Shown: piece after piece, positions 51,101-58,950 of the stretch
Layout of the letters: each line of letters begins with the position of its first letter
Position numbering within the stretch: the first letter of the stretch is position 1
Assembly (NCBI RefSeq): GCF_011752015.1
Contig: NZ_JAAIKA010000002.1
Span: 62,001 to 126,000 of the forward strand
Direction: 5' to 3'
Length of the DNA: 64,000 bases
Origin: Canibacter zhoujuaniae
GTDB taxonomy: Bacteria; Actinomycetota; Actinomycetes; Actinomycetales; Microbacteriaceae
Notes under the pieces: generated by a model
What the model was told of the DNA's origin: nothing
Databases searched by the model: none
Seen by the model: only the letters and a program-made list of their open reading frames with translations
Made by a program: the position numbers and the translations under genes

Positions 51101-52460
51101 TGAAACAGATAGCGTCGCAGCTGGCGCTCAGCCACTCACCGAGAGCGTTTACAGTGCGCTGCGGAAGGTGCTGCCAGAACTGCAGTTGACGCGCAGCTAT
51201 CGGGCGGGCGGGGCTGATCTCACCAAACTCGTGAACGAGAAGTTCTATGAGGGTCAGATTGAGTCGATGCCGTGGGCAGGTTCTTTCCTCGGCCGTTCGA
51301 GTCTTGTGCATGAGTATGTGCGCGGCGGTCAGGGCTTGCCAGATCCGGAAAGCGGCGCTGTTGAAAGCACCGACGCTGAGGTTGAGCGTGTAGTTATTCT
51401 CGTATTAAAGCACGCTGAGGAGCGCCCGAATGAGTCGCTGATGGTTGTCACCGCCAGCGCAAAACACGCTGTGCGTGTGTGGCAGTCGGTGCTGTCTGCT
51501 TTTGCGAAACGTCCTGAGTTGCGCGACTTCCTGTTGGGTGAGCACGCCGAGCCGTTCACGGTTGTGACGATCGAACAGTCGAGTGCGCTCAGCCGCGATC
51601 GCGTGATTTTCTCGATTGGTTACGGGCGCACGCCGCACGGGCGTGTGCTGTCTGATTTTGGCCCGCTCAGCCAGCCGGGCGGTGAGCGTCTTATCGCGGT
51701 TGCGATGACGCGTGCCCGTCGTGCGATGACTGTTGTCAGCTGTTTCAGAGCGCAGCATCTTGAGAGCATCAATCCTCGTTACGGTGTGCATCAGCTGGCT
51801 GCCGTGCTGGGAGCTGAACCGGCTCCGGAGATTGAGGCAACGCTGCCAGCAGAGCCTGACTCTATGGTTGCTGAGCTGGCAGAACGGCTGCATCGCTTGG
51901 GTCTGAAGGTGGCTTTGAACTATCAGGGTGTGATTCCGATTGCGGCGGCGTTGGGTGATCGCGCGATTGCGATTGACATCGATTTCAGCGGCGAAGATGA
52001 GAGTATGAGGCACACTCTGCGTTTGCGCCCGGCGCTTTTGCGTCGTCTCGGGTGGCACTATCAGCGGGTGCAGAGCTTCGACCTGTTCAGCGACCCACAA
52101 GAGGTTGCGGAGCGCGTGGCGGGCATCATCGGTTGGGATCGCGAAACCGCTGCTGCTCGCGAACGGCTGGCAGAGCAGGAGACTGTCGCATATACCGAAA
52201 CAGAGATCGTGAATGTTGTTGAAAATGACACAGCCACTATCTTTGAGGAGCGCGCAGCCGGAGCGGCGGCGGTAGCTGAATTTGCCACCACTGTTGCTGA
52301 AGCTGAAGCTGAAACTGAAACTGAGGTGTTTGACAGCGCAACTGAAACCGCTCAGGGAGTGGAGGATGGGTCTGCAGATTCGCACTCTGCAGGTGCTGTG
52401 GAAGCTGCTGCAGAAGCGGAAGATTCTTCAGAAGCGGAAGAATCAGCCACCGATGACTAA
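48198..52460 (+). CDS. SF1-like helicase/AAA protein with a degenerate ATPase site and nuclease-like C-terminal domain
   Basis: 1420 residues from GTG 48198, 6 bases after TAGGCT (leaderless). Residues 1-125 are Ala/Glu-rich and disordered. The helicase N-core has Walker A PGTGGTQT (402-409), where the catalytic Lys is Gly406. The Walker B region reads LLIVDAAG, with Asp930 but Ala931 in place of Glu. Later SF1 motifs (TIEQSSALSRDRVIFSIGYG, GGERLIAVAMTRAR) are well kept. A restriction-endonuclease-like domain (about 1215-1300; RLGLKVALNYQGVIPIA, RLGWHYQRVQSFDLF) follows and then a highly acidic Ala/Glu tail. I recall the same Lys-to-Gly change in Microbacteriaceae relatives, so it is a family trait. 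Probably a DNA-binding, ATP-independent or ATP-sensing protein. Confidence 0.82.
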   Translation: MWSFGKLFGRNSNAGNGAGQELPADTGETEVIHTGRFEPGAFTAGPVETGPVAPTHPAGAQAAEARAAKADHPAQGDNRAAEEAVAEQPVLKTAGSKKSLSGTAAEAATAQAPHAEKPASMPAPTPKFDVLHASWREATARLGGVNPLLHFEDKERNRIDLSTTHPSGLAQFITGQKTLLSQLIRDDVALRKAKRAAANVAAKALEMRNVRGLETVHLGVGIAKWVFEGESFAAPVLLRPLAIRRYGRDFEIKLKGTATVNPELIRVLYQQFGIAIDARTLLALSQSEGVFKPQPVIDRLRMMAAGVAGFTVEPRLVASSFSGISHRMVQDLKDLDTPVLRAVAGDPTAIEQLRRAYKPVNPTPLNSRTPENDRLLYDADSQQDDVISQIAAGHSLTVHTLPGTGGTQTVVNAIGELVRAGKRVLVVSPRHATIEGISHRLNRVGLGGLAVTPRRLRRSLVEAIRRNEVSNQQPAVDVDQALVRLRNLLIDYRDALDTEDKQLNVTPLTALRELAKLSMLPNAPQTTVRLSHSALQSLALDRSAVADALIEAARLGQFDYGPADSPWYGVSFNSTEEARSAYSRAVDLAETKLPRLHSVAGEMIVQTSLRPYESITELGIYIRLFEGIRETLDRFVPEVYERSLSEVIAAHAPRSANDTMSAANRRRLKKLAREYVRPGVTVNDMFERLKAIQQQRVLWHRYCTIPGARQEVPLGLAEVAANFERVYDDLEKLDAVLGVASDDQRLRNLSVSALAHRISALAQESEVLKNIQERTAIMEQLRDADLGQLLDDLSARHVPADEVAAELEQAWWQTALETMLHNNPALLSANTGVVERLESDFRLVDDAHAGANGAILASQLADIWRVGVIDHRNEAKALREALRAGGASPTALLETAPTLMSILAPVWAMSPYEVSLLPSQMRFDTLLIVDAAGISLVEAVGAIRRAKQVVAFGDPVIQQPSSFEVGVRETDSVAAGAQPLTESVYSALRKVLPELQLTRSYRAGGADLTKLVNEKFYEGQIESMPWAGSFLGRSSLVHEYVRGGQGLPDPESGAVESTDAEVERVVILVLKHAEERPNESLMVVTASAKHAVRVWQSVLSAFAKRPELRDFLLGEHAEPFTVVTIEQSSALSRDRVIFSIGYGRTPHGRVLSDFGPLSQPGGERLIAVAMTRARRAMTVVSCFRAQHLESINPRYGVHQLAAVLGAEPAPEIEATLPAEPDSMVAELAERLHRLGLKVALNYQGVIPIAAALGDRAIAIDIDFSGEDESMRHTLRLRPALLRRLGWHYQRVQSFDLFSDPQEVAERVAGIIGWDRETAAARERLAEQETVAYTETEIVNVVENDTATIFEERAAGAAAVAEFATTVAEAEAETETEVFDSATETAQGVEDGSADSHSAGAVEAAAEAEDSSEAEESATDD

Positions 52461-52689
52461 GGCAGGGCAGTCTGAGAGTGCAGAGCGGGAAGGGCGCAAA
52501 AGTCGCCGCGTGACGCGCCCGACACCTGCTTACGTAGATGACGCTCCGACGCTCGGTGCGCTAGACTCGCAGCCGCTTGCGGATCGCCCAGAAACCTGGG
52601 GTGATCAGCCTTTTGGTGGGAATGAGAAGTCTGAGAATGCGGCACGTTTGCGGGCAGAGGTGCCGCCTCATTACGGGAAAACCCACTAG
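52453..52689 (+). CDS. small hydrophilic protein coupled to the helicase-like gene
   Basis: 78 residues from ATG 52453, overlapping the helicase stop by 8 bp. Charged, no membrane segment: RKSRRVTRPTPAYV, DDAPTLGALDSQPLADRPETWGDQ, EVPPHYGK. I recall short hydrophilic proteins with a conserved ending like PPHW/PPHYG after this helicase in relatives. Function unknown. Confidence 0.62.
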   Translation: MTKAGQSESAEREGRKSRRVTRPTPAYVDDAPTLGALDSQPLADRPETWGDQPFGGNEKSENAARLRAEVPPHYGKTH

Positions 52690-52971
52690 ATTACGCACTC
52701 TAATGTAGATCTATAATTGCATAAGCAATTAATATTTGCTTTTCTTGTTAAGGCGTGCTACCTTTGTCAAAAATTTAATATGAGGCACTTCGATAGCAAA
52801 TTTTTTGCTAAGTCGCAGCAATATACTGTGATACCCCAAAATAATCAACGACGATCAATATCGGTGGGTAATCATGTACACACAAACGATTTCAAAACCC
52901 AATAACAAACAACAAAGTAATTCTCAATTTTTACCCGTGGGTGTGCAGCGTCACAGTGTTAGGTGTGAAAG
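52690..52971 (+). other. AT-rich spacer before the ABC transporter operon
   Basis: 282 bp with much lower GC than neighbours (runs such as AATTAATATTTGC and AAAAATTTAATATG). I see no RNA gene or mobile-element end. A 62-residue open frame from a TTG is probably chance. It contains the start of a 42-codon frame (52874) that overlaps the ATPase gene. Promoter for the ABC operon must lie here, but no convincing -35/-10 pair stands out. Confidence 0.45.
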
Positions 52972-53002
52972 TTGGTTGCTAAAGTGGCTGCTGCTCCGAT
53001 AG
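52874..53002 (+). CDS. possible 42-residue peptide overlapping the ABC ATPase start
   Basis: ATG 52874 with GGTGGG 6 bases upstream; stop TAG 53000-53002, overlapping the ATPase gene by 31 bp in another frame. The N-terminal half is polar (MYTQTISKPNNKQQSNSQF), the C-terminal part hydrophobic and basic with one Cys. It could be a leader for translational coupling or a peptide cargo. The overlapped part of its sequence is dictated by the ATPase frame, so chance is a real possibility. Confidence 0.25.
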   Translation: MYTQTISKPNNKQQSNSQFLPVGVQRHSVRCESWLLKWLLLR

Positions 53003-53784
53003 TCGAGGTTATCGGAGCAGCAGCTTCTTATAGGCGCATAGGAAAACCTCAAATACAGGGTTTAGATTTTGTTGCCAATGATGAGATAACCGCGCTTATC
53101 GGTAGAAACGGTGCGGGAAAATCAACCCTCATGAAAACCATCCTTGGGACGGTGAGGTTGCGTACTGGTGAGATTCAAGTGCTCGGGTTCAACCCTTTCC
53201 TGCGCCGCGAAAGACAGCTGCTTATGTCGGATGTTGGCTATTTACCGCAGCAGTTTGGTTACGTGCCAAGTTTTACTGTGTTGGAATTTGTTGCCTACGC
53301 GGCTTGGCTGAAAGGGCTTCCTTCAGCTACAGCAAGAACCTGTGCGGAACTTGCGCTCGAACGGGTTGGCATTACTGAGCTTCGCAGTAAGAAGATGGGG
53401 CAGCTCTCAGGTGGCATGCGAAGGCGAGCAGGAATCGCTCAAGCAATTGTTCACAGCCCAAAACTATTAATTCTGGATGAACCAACAACTGGTCTTGACC
53501 CTGAGCAGCGGGTGAAGTTTAGAAAACTGATAAGTGATTTAGCAGAAACTAGCGCAGTTATTTTAAGCTCTCATCTGGTTGAAGATGTGCGATTTCTCGC
53601 CCAGAAAATAACAATTCTTGAAGCCGGTCAGAACTGTTTTACAGGCACCCCAGCAGAGCTTGAAGCACAGGCGCAAACCGATCTGTTAGATGCAACATTA
53701 CGCAACGCAGAAATAACTCCGCTTGAGAAGGGATATCTGAAAGTAATTTCCAAAGATAGAGGGGAGACAAATGTTATCCCTTGA
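52972..53784 (+). CDS. ABC transporter ATP-binding protein
   Basis: 270 residues from TTG 52972. Walker A GRNGAGKST (44-52), Q-loop LPQQFGYVPSFTV, signature LSGGM, Walker B LLILDEPTTGLDPEQ, switch His in SSHLVEDV. ABC-2/CcmA-like ATPase energising export. Overlaps the first membrane gene by 14 bp. AT-richer than the surrounding genes. Confidence 0.9.
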   Translation: MVAKVAAAPIVEVIGAAASYRRIGKPQIQGLDFVANDEITALIGRNGAGKSTLMKTILGTVRLRTGEIQVLGFNPFLRRERQLLMSDVGYLPQQFGYVPSFTVLEFVAYAAWLKGLPSATARTCAELALERVGITELRSKKMGQLSGGMRRRAGIAQAIVHSPKLLILDEPTTGLDPEQRVKFRKLISDLAETSAVILSSHLVEDVRFLAQKITILEAGQNCFTGTPAELEAQAQTDLLDATLRNAEITPLEKGYLKVISKDRGETNVIP

Positions 53785-55045
53785 ACTGCGCACATCACCG
53801 TTTAAATATGGTGCCTTCGTTATTTATGCGGTTGCAGTAGTGTTTGCGGTTTCTAACTCGTATAAGTGGTTAGCAACTTGGACTAGCGTCACCACTGAAA
53901 TGCTTGCGGCGCAGGCCTATATTGCTCCGCTTATTTGCTGTTTAGCCGCTTGGAGTGGTTTGCGCAGCAAAAGACAAAAAATGCATGAAACAGAAGCTGC
54001 AGCCGTGCGTTCGGTGGCGGCAGTAAGAGCGTTACAGATATTGGCTGATGCGTTCTGGCTTGTAGTAGCTTCGATGGTGGCCTTTTTAGTTTTATTACTG
54101 CGTGGTGTGTCTCTATCTTTAAGGGGTACACCAGTGTGGCCGGCGGTGTTGATGGCGCTGTTTGTCTGCCTGCTTTATTTAGCTATAGGGCATACAGTTG
54201 CTGCTCTAATTTCACACTGGGCTGCGATACCGTTGGCCGGCGCAGTTGCATTGGCTATATATGTATCTCGAAACTATTTTTGGCAAATCAGGTCTTTATT
54301 GTGGCTGAGCCCGATGAACTATCAGGATGGTTTTGCGGTAACAGTACCTAACCCGCTGTTTTATAGTGGCCAGTTGCTTATAGTGGGCGGTTACATTTTA
54401 GCCTTGCTCGTGGTTTATTACCTTGTGCGAGGGTCGCGCAAAACTCTGCGGCTCACAACCTTTGCGCTACTTGCCGTGCCGGTTTTGATTGTTGGTTTTG
54501 CAACGGTAAAAACTAACAATAGTCCGATGCTAGCCAATCAGCCGAAAATGGTAACTGTTACTGATCCGCGAACAGGGTTTAAACTAACGCTCATTGAAGA
54601 ATATGAACCCTTAGGTGCTGAGATTGCTGCCGGGTGGGGAAGAATCTCAGAGTTGTTTTCGGAATCAGATTTGCGATTCGACTCACTGCGTCAGCTGACC
54701 GATGATGATTTTGATTATTCGGATTTGCCTAAAGGTACCGTTCCGCTAAGCATAGCTTCAAGACCCATGTTTGAGGACTCGGTGGACGTTATTTGGCTGA
54801 ATCAAATAACTAATTGTGAGCCATTCTCTGGTGAGTTAGGGCTTGCTGGTGATGTAGTAGTTGCTGCTTGGCTTGCTGATCTTAGACAGTTGCCATCTAA
54901 TGTTGGAGGTGCTAGTAAGGCCGAGATCGATCGTTTAAACTGGCTGCATTCGCTGTCGATTGAGGAAGCTAAAAAATGGGTTACTGAGCATACATATAAT
55001 ATGCAAAACTGCGCCTGGAATAAATCAGATTTTGGATCGCTATGA
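53771..55045 (+). CDS. ABC-associated membrane protein with large C-terminal extracytoplasmic domain
   Basis: 424 residues. About six helices fill residues 1-245 (ABC-2-like permease layout: FVIYAVAVVFAVSNSYKWL, AYIAPLICCLAAWSGLRSK, ILADAFWLVVASMVAFLVLLLRG). A roughly 180-residue soluble C-terminal region follows, with two Cys and a Trp-rich end. I do not recognise that domain. Coupled to the ATPase gene and followed by a 196-residue membrane protein with 4-bp overlap. Likely a permease subunit of unknown cargo. Confidence 0.75.
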   Translation: MLSLELRTSPFKYGAFVIYAVAVVFAVSNSYKWLATWTSVTTEMLAAQAYIAPLICCLAAWSGLRSKRQKMHETEAAAVRSVAAVRALQILADAFWLVVASMVAFLVLLLRGVSLSLRGTPVWPAVLMALFVCLLYLAIGHTVAALISHWAAIPLAGAVALAIYVSRNYFWQIRSLLWLSPMNYQDGFAVTVPNPLFYSGQLLIVGGYILALLVVYYLVRGSRKTLRLTTFALLAVPVLIVGFATVKTNNSPMLANQPKMVTVTDPRTGFKLTLIEEYEPLGAEIAAGWGRISELFSESDLRFDSLRQLTDDDFDYSDLPKGTVPLSIASRPMFEDSVDVIWLNQITNCEPFSGELGLAGDVVVAAWLADLRQLPSNVGGASKAEIDRLNWLHSLSIEEAKKWVTEHTYNMQNCAWNKSDFGSL

Positions 55046-55632
55046 AGCTGTTTTTGCGCAGCAGGAGCTTTTGGCTGATAGCGGTAACTGTTTTTCTGTT
55101 AGAGTTTTCACTGATTTACTGGGGCAGACCAGCGTTTGTTATGCATCGCGACCATTCAGCTATCGCTCTGCCTTTAAGCGTTTTTGCACAGTCGCTTGTG
55201 GGTTTCGCTAGCGCTATCACTCTGACTTCGCAAAATGCTTGGCTTGAGATCTTCACTGCGAGAAGACTGGGGTTTAACCGCGTAATTCAGTTCCTCATGC
55301 TGAGCGGCTGTGTTGGTGTAGCGCTTCTGTTGGTCGCTTGGCTATTGGGTGCTCAGGGGTCACTAGACGCCTTTGCGCCGTTGCGTGCAGCGCTTGGCAT
55401 AATGAGTATTGCGGTGATTGCTACAGTTCTTATGGACTACTGGATTGCTGCAAGCTGTGGAATTATTTTTATTTTTATTCCTCTGATTATTAACCCTAAA
55501 TCTAATCTTTTGTATGCGGTTATCGCTTTTGTGGGCGCTGATGCCCAGTATGCCTGGTGGACGGTGGGTGTTTTATTTGCTGCAGCTGTCATCGTTTTAC
55601 AAACCGGCATCTGTTGCCGGGTTAAAGAGTGA
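55042..55632 (+). CDS. ABC-associated membrane protein
   Basis: 196 residues, five to six helices and almost no soluble part (SFWLIAVTVFLLEFSLIYWG at the start, VLFAAAVIVLQTGICCRV at the end). ATG overlaps the preceding stop (ATGA). No known motif. It probably completes the ABC exporter as a second permease-like subunit. Same low-GC composition as the two preceding genes. Confidence 0.7.
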   Translation: MKLFLRSRSFWLIAVTVFLLEFSLIYWGRPAFVMHRDHSAIALPLSVFAQSLVGFASAITLTSQNAWLEIFTARRLGFNRVIQFLMLSGCVGVALLLVAWLLGAQGSLDAFAPLRAALGIMSIAVIATVLMDYWIAASCGIIFIFIPLIINPKSNLLYAVIAFVGADAQYAWWTVGVLFAAAVIVLQTGICCRVKE

Positions 55633-55644
55633 TGATCAGTAAAA

Positions 55645-55683
55645 AATATGGTGCGACCAAATCATCCCTGGCCGCACCATATT
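55645..55683. terminator. bidirectional hairpin between ABC operon and mscL
   Basis: AATATGGTGCG (55645-55655) pairs perfectly with CGCACCATATT (55673-55683); inner CCA/TGG can extend the stem with bulges. Flanking A-run upstream provides a T tract for the minus strand (mscL side). Converging genes end on both sides. Confidence 0.75.
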
Positions 55684-55696
55684 CGTAAAGCAGTTT

Positions 55697-56089
55697 TTAC
55701 TGTTTGTTTGCGAGTAGGTCGCGTATCTGCTTTAAGAGCTCTTCCTGTGTTGGCCCCGCCTCACCTTCGGGCTCGACAACACCCTTCTTTGCAGCTAGAC
55801 GATCATTTACCTTATTCATCGGGGTGATCACGAGGAAGTAGATCACAGCGGCAACAATAAGGAAGTTTACGATGGCGGTGAGAATGGTGCCCGGCATAAT
55901 CTCGGCACCGTTTATGGTGAAGGCGCCCAGCGAGTCGAAGTTCGGTGCGCCAAAAATGGCCCCGATCAGGTTTAGCAGCTGAGTCGTGAAGTTCTCAACG
56001 ATCGGGCCAAACGCGCCAGCAATAATCACCGCAACAGCAAGCTCTACAACATTGCCGCGCAAAATAAAGTCTTTGAAGCCCTTAAGCAT
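55697..56089 (-). CDS. mscL: large-conductance mechanosensitive channel
   Basis: 130 residues. N-terminal KGFKDFILRGNVVELAVAVIIAGAFGPIVENF is the MscL signature (amphipathic helix plus pore-lining TM1). The periplasmic loop is short. TM2 is IVNFLIVAAVIYFLVITPMNKV. The C-terminal bundle is EELLKQIRDLLANKQ. It releases solutes on hypo-osmotic shock. AAAGGA stands 11 bases before the ATG. Confidence 0.96.
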   Translation of the reverse strand: MLKGFKDFILRGNVVELAVAVIIAGAFGPIVENFTTQLLNLIGAIFGAPNFDSLGAFTINGAEIMPGTILTAIVNFLIVAAVIYFLVITPMNKVNDRLAAKKGVVEPEGEAGPTQEELLKQIRDLLANKQ

Positions 56090-56160
56090 AATTATTTAAT
56101 TCCTTTCACAGTTTGCTAACCTGACCATAGCCGAGTATAGCTAGCAGTATCAATGTGTGG

Positions 56161-56448
56161 TTAGCGTTCGCCAAGCCTGTTGAAGTCTTCCATATTGCGC
56201 ACCTTGCGTTGCGACCTGCGCCACGGTTCGCGCTCTATGCGCGCACGGTGACGCACACGCCCGCTCTCTTCACTGCGCAGCGTGTGGAGTGCGGCTACCA
56301 CCGCGACTTTTTCGTGCACTGAAAGATTTCGAGTAACAAACTCAAACTCTGCGGCGTGCACGGCGTCATCAACCGAGAGTTCGGAGCGCTTCGCCGCATC
56401 ACGGTCGGCAGCGCTCGGCGGGAGATGCTCAAAACTAAATTCGCTCAT
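56161..56448 (-). CDS. acyl-CoA carboxylase epsilon subunit
   Basis: 95 residues, 14 bp after the beta-subunit gene. The core FEFVTRNLSVHEKVAVVAALHTL and the C-terminal REPWRRSQRKVRN correspond to actinobacterial AccE/PccE, which stabilise the alpha-beta complex. Weak similarity overall makes position the main support. The mscL gene follows on the same strand. Confidence 0.7.
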   Translation of the reverse strand: MSEFSFEHLPPSAADRDAAKRSELSVDDAVHAAEFEFVTRNLSVHEKVAVVAALHTLRSEESGRVRHRARIEREPWRRSQRKVRNMEDFNRLGER

Positions 56449-56462
56449 CGTAATCTGACACC

Positions 56463-58061
56463 CTACAGCGGAATATTGCCGTGCTTCTTTTTCGGCATAT
56501 GTGCGCGCTTACCGCGCAGGCCGCGTAAGGCTTTCAGCACCGCAAGTCTTGTGCCAGCAGGCTCGAGCACATTGTCTATCTCGCCACGCTCGGCGGCTAA
56601 GAATGGGCTGGTCACCTCAGCGGTGTATTTTGCCGTAAGTTCAGTGCGCAGCGCCTCGACATCTTCGCCAGCGTCCTGAGCCGCCTTAAGCTCTTTGCGA
56701 TAGAGAATATTCACAGCGCCAGCACCACCCATTACCGCGATTTCAGCTGTCGGCCAGGCAATGTTGAAGTCTGCGCCCATCTGCTTTGAACCCATCACAA
56801 TGTAGGCTCCGCCGTAAGCTTTTCGAGTAATGATGGTAACCAGAGGGACTGTCGCCTCAGCATACGCGTAAAGCAGTTTCGCGCCGCGCCGGATCACACC
56901 GTTGTATTCCTGATCGGTACCCGGCAGGTATCCGGGCACATCAACCAGGGTCAGAATCGGAATAGAGAATGCGTCACAGAAGCGTACAAATCGTGCGGCT
57001 TTTTCAGATGCATCGATGTTCAGTGTGCCTGCCATCTGATTTGGTTGGTTTGCCACAATGCCAACAGTGCGACCTTCGATCCGCCCAAAACCGATAACCA
57101 TGTTCGGTGCAAACAGCGGCTGCACTTCTAAGAAGTCGCCTCCGTCGAGCACCGACTCGATAACCACCTTCATATCGTAGGGTTGATTCGGGCTGTCGGG
57201 GATCAGATTGTTTAGTCGACGATCCGCCTCAGTGATTTGATATGCGGTGTCTGTGTCATAGATAGGAGCCTCTGCCAGATTGTTATCTGGCAGATAACTC
57301 ACAAGAGTGCGTGCGTAATCGAGCGCGTCTTGTTCGTCTGCTGCCAGATAGTGTGAGACTCCGGAGGTCTGGTTGTGGGTGGCAGCCCCGCCGAGCTCTT
57401 CAAAACCGACATCCTCACCGGTTACGGTTTTAATCACGTCAGGCCCGGTGACGAACATGTGGCTGGATTTGTCGACCATAATTACAAAGTCGGTGAGAGC
57501 GGGAGAATAGACGGCGCCGCCTGCAGAAGGCCCCATCACAATCGAAATTTGCGGAATCACACCCGAACACATCGTGTTCCGTTTAAAAATTTGGGCATAC
57601 TTCGATAGTGAGACAACGCCCTCTTGAATACGTGCGCCGCCAGAATCCAAGAGGCCAATGATCGGCACACCGGTTTTCAGTGCGAACTCCATCGCCTTCA
57701 CGATTTTCTCACCCGCAACCTCACCGAGCGAGCCACCAAAGGTTGTGAAGTCTTGAGAATACACAACCACCTGGCGGCCGTGAATCTCACCAGCACCGGT
57801 GATCACAGAATCACCGAAGGGACGATTCTTTTCCATCCCAAATGCGGTCGTGCGGTGACGCACATACTTATCAAACTCAACAAATGAGCCAGGATCGAGC
57901 AGCTCATTGATGCGCTCACGCGCCGTTAACTTGCCGCGGGCGTGCTGCTTTTCAGCGGCAGCGGCATCACGGTCGCCCACCGCCTGCTGATACTTAATGC
58001 GGTGATCCGCAATGCGGCCAGCGGTCGTAGTTAGATCTGGAGTTGCATTTGCCTCAGTCAC
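56463..58061 (-). CDS. pccB: acyl-CoA (propionyl-/acetyl-CoA) carboxylase beta subunit
   Basis: 532 residues. Carboxyltransferase domains: [88 protein letters not shown] and [19 protein letters not shown]. The oxyanion-hole GG pairs are intact. It transfers carboxyl from biotin to acyl-CoA for fatty-acid or propionate metabolism. GTG 58061 lies 7 bases after TAGGAT (leaderless). The biotinylated alpha subunit is not in this window; birA is divergent. Confidence 0.94.
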   Translation of the reverse strand: MTEANATPDLTTTAGRIADHRIKYQQAVGDRDAAAAEKQHARGKLTARERINELLDPGSFVEFDKYVRHRTTAFGMEKNRPFGDSVITGAGEIHGRQVVVYSQDFTTFGGSLGEVAGEKIVKAMEFALKTGVPIIGLLDSGGARIQEGVVSLSKYAQIFKRNTMCSGVIPQISIVMGPSAGGAVYSPALTDFVIMVDKSSHMFVTGPDVIKTVTGEDVGFEELGGAATHNQTSGVSHYLAADEQDALDYARTLVSYLPDNNLAEAPIYDTDTAYQITEADRRLNNLIPDSPNQPYDMKVVIESVLDGGDFLEVQPLFAPNMVIGFGRIEGRTVGIVANQPNQMAGTLNIDASEKAARFVRFCDAFSIPILTLVDVPGYLPGTDQEYNGVIRRGAKLLYAYAEATVPLVTIITRKAYGGAYIVMGSKQMGADFNIAWPTAEIAVMGGAGAVNILYRKELKAAQDAGEDVEALRTELTAKYTAEVTSPFLAAERGEIDNVLEPAGTRLAVLKALRGLRGKRAHMPKKKHGNIPL

Positions 58062-58109
58062 GTTTTCGATCCTACCTGCATAATCCTCTTACGACTTAAA
58101 CTATTTGTT
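58062..58109. promoter_or_regulatory. divergent leaderless promoters of pccB and birA
   Basis: Minus strand: TAGGAT (58074-58069), 7 bases, GTG of pccB. Plus strand: TAAACT (58097-58102), 7 bases, GTG of birA. The whole intergenic region is 48 bp. Neither gene has a Shine-Dalgarno. The arrangement ties synthesis of the biotin-dependent carboxylase to its biotin ligase. Confidence 0.7.
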
Positions 58110-58943
58110 GTGGAATTACTACAAACATCGCAGTTAATTGATACCCACTTTCTTCCGGCGGTCGCTTCAACCAACGATGTTGCAAAAGAAATCAGCGCGA
58201 CGCAAGCAGCTCCGTCACCGTTTCTGGTGGTCACTACTAATCAAACAGCGGGCAGGGGCAGGCGGGATCGAGTGTGGCAGACTCCGCCAGGTGTTGCGTT
58301 AGCCACTTCTGTCTACACGCCTAATTGGCAGGCTGTCGCGACTCCGGTTAGTTGGGCTCCGCTGCTTGCCGGATACGCAATCTCGCAGGCGCTCGCAAAA
58401 TGGTTGCAGGTTTTTGTTAAATGGCCAAACGATGTGCTTGTGTCTCTGCCTGCAGAGCAGACAGATGAGTTAGCGGAGCGTCGTGGGGGTGCCAAACTGT
58501 GTGGCGTGCTTTGCGAAACAACCGGCGACGGAGGAATAATTTTTGGCGCCGGTGTTAACGTTTTTACCGCACCAGCGCAGACTGCTGAAGGCGGTGTCAG
58601 TATAAAAACTGCGCTTGAGGCGCTCGGCAAAAATCCACTCTCTGCGACGAGTTTTGAGACTCCAGAGGGCCATGCACTGGCTGATGAGCTGCTGCAGCGT
58701 TATGTTGCAGAGCTGCTCTCAGGCATCGAATTGGCCGGTGCCGATCCGCAAACATTTCAACGGCGGATCGCTCAAAATCTTGCCTCAGTAAAACGCCGGG
58801 TGCGAGCACTGCTGCCGGGAGGTAAAACTCTGAGTGGGTATGCAGTCGGTCTCGGAGCAGCTGGAGAGCTGCTAGTGCGTGATGAGCGCGGCCGCACAGT
58901 AGCTGTCGCATCTGCGGATGTTGAGCATTTGCGTTTAGACTAG
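58110..58943 (+). CDS. birA: biotin--[acetyl-CoA carboxylase] ligase
   Basis: 277 residues from GTG 58110. Catalytic core: TNQTAGRGRRDRVWQTPPGVALATS (biotinoyl-AMP loop), VKWPNDVLV (biotin-binding Lys), LCGVLCETTGDGGIIFGAGVNV and the C-terminal SH3-like domain (LPGGKTLSGYAVGLGAAGELLV). No N-terminal HTH, so it is not a repressor. It attaches biotin to the carboxylase alpha subunit. Followed by the PH-domain gene after 7 bp. Confidence 0.94.
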   Translation: MELLQTSQLIDTHFLPAVASTNDVAKEISATQAAPSPFLVVTTNQTAGRGRRDRVWQTPPGVALATSVYTPNWQAVATPVSWAPLLAGYAISQALAKWLQVFVKWPNDVLVSLPAEQTDELAERRGGAKLCGVLCETTGDGGIIFGAGVNVFTAPAQTAEGGVSIKTALEALGKNPLSATSFETPEGHALADELLQRYVAELLSGIELAGADPQTFQRRIAQNLASVKRRVRALLPGGKTLSGYAVGLGAAGELLVRDERGRTVAVASADVEHLRLD

Positions 58944-58950
58944 GAGGGCT

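Noticed and set aside
52295-52330. Short GCTGAA repeats near the helicase-like gene's end
   Set aside because: They encode the acidic Ala/Glu tail; low-complexity coding sequence and not a CRISPR or regulatory repeat.
51405-52385. 326-codon open frame on the minus strand opposite the helicase-like gene
   Set aside because: It lies fully antisense to a well-supported gene, encodes a His/Arg/Leu-rich sequence without a domain, and mirrors the high-GC codon pattern of the real strand.
52717-52905. 62-codon frame in the AT-rich spacer
   Set aside because: TTG start without a ribosome site, no motif, AT-rich chance frame.
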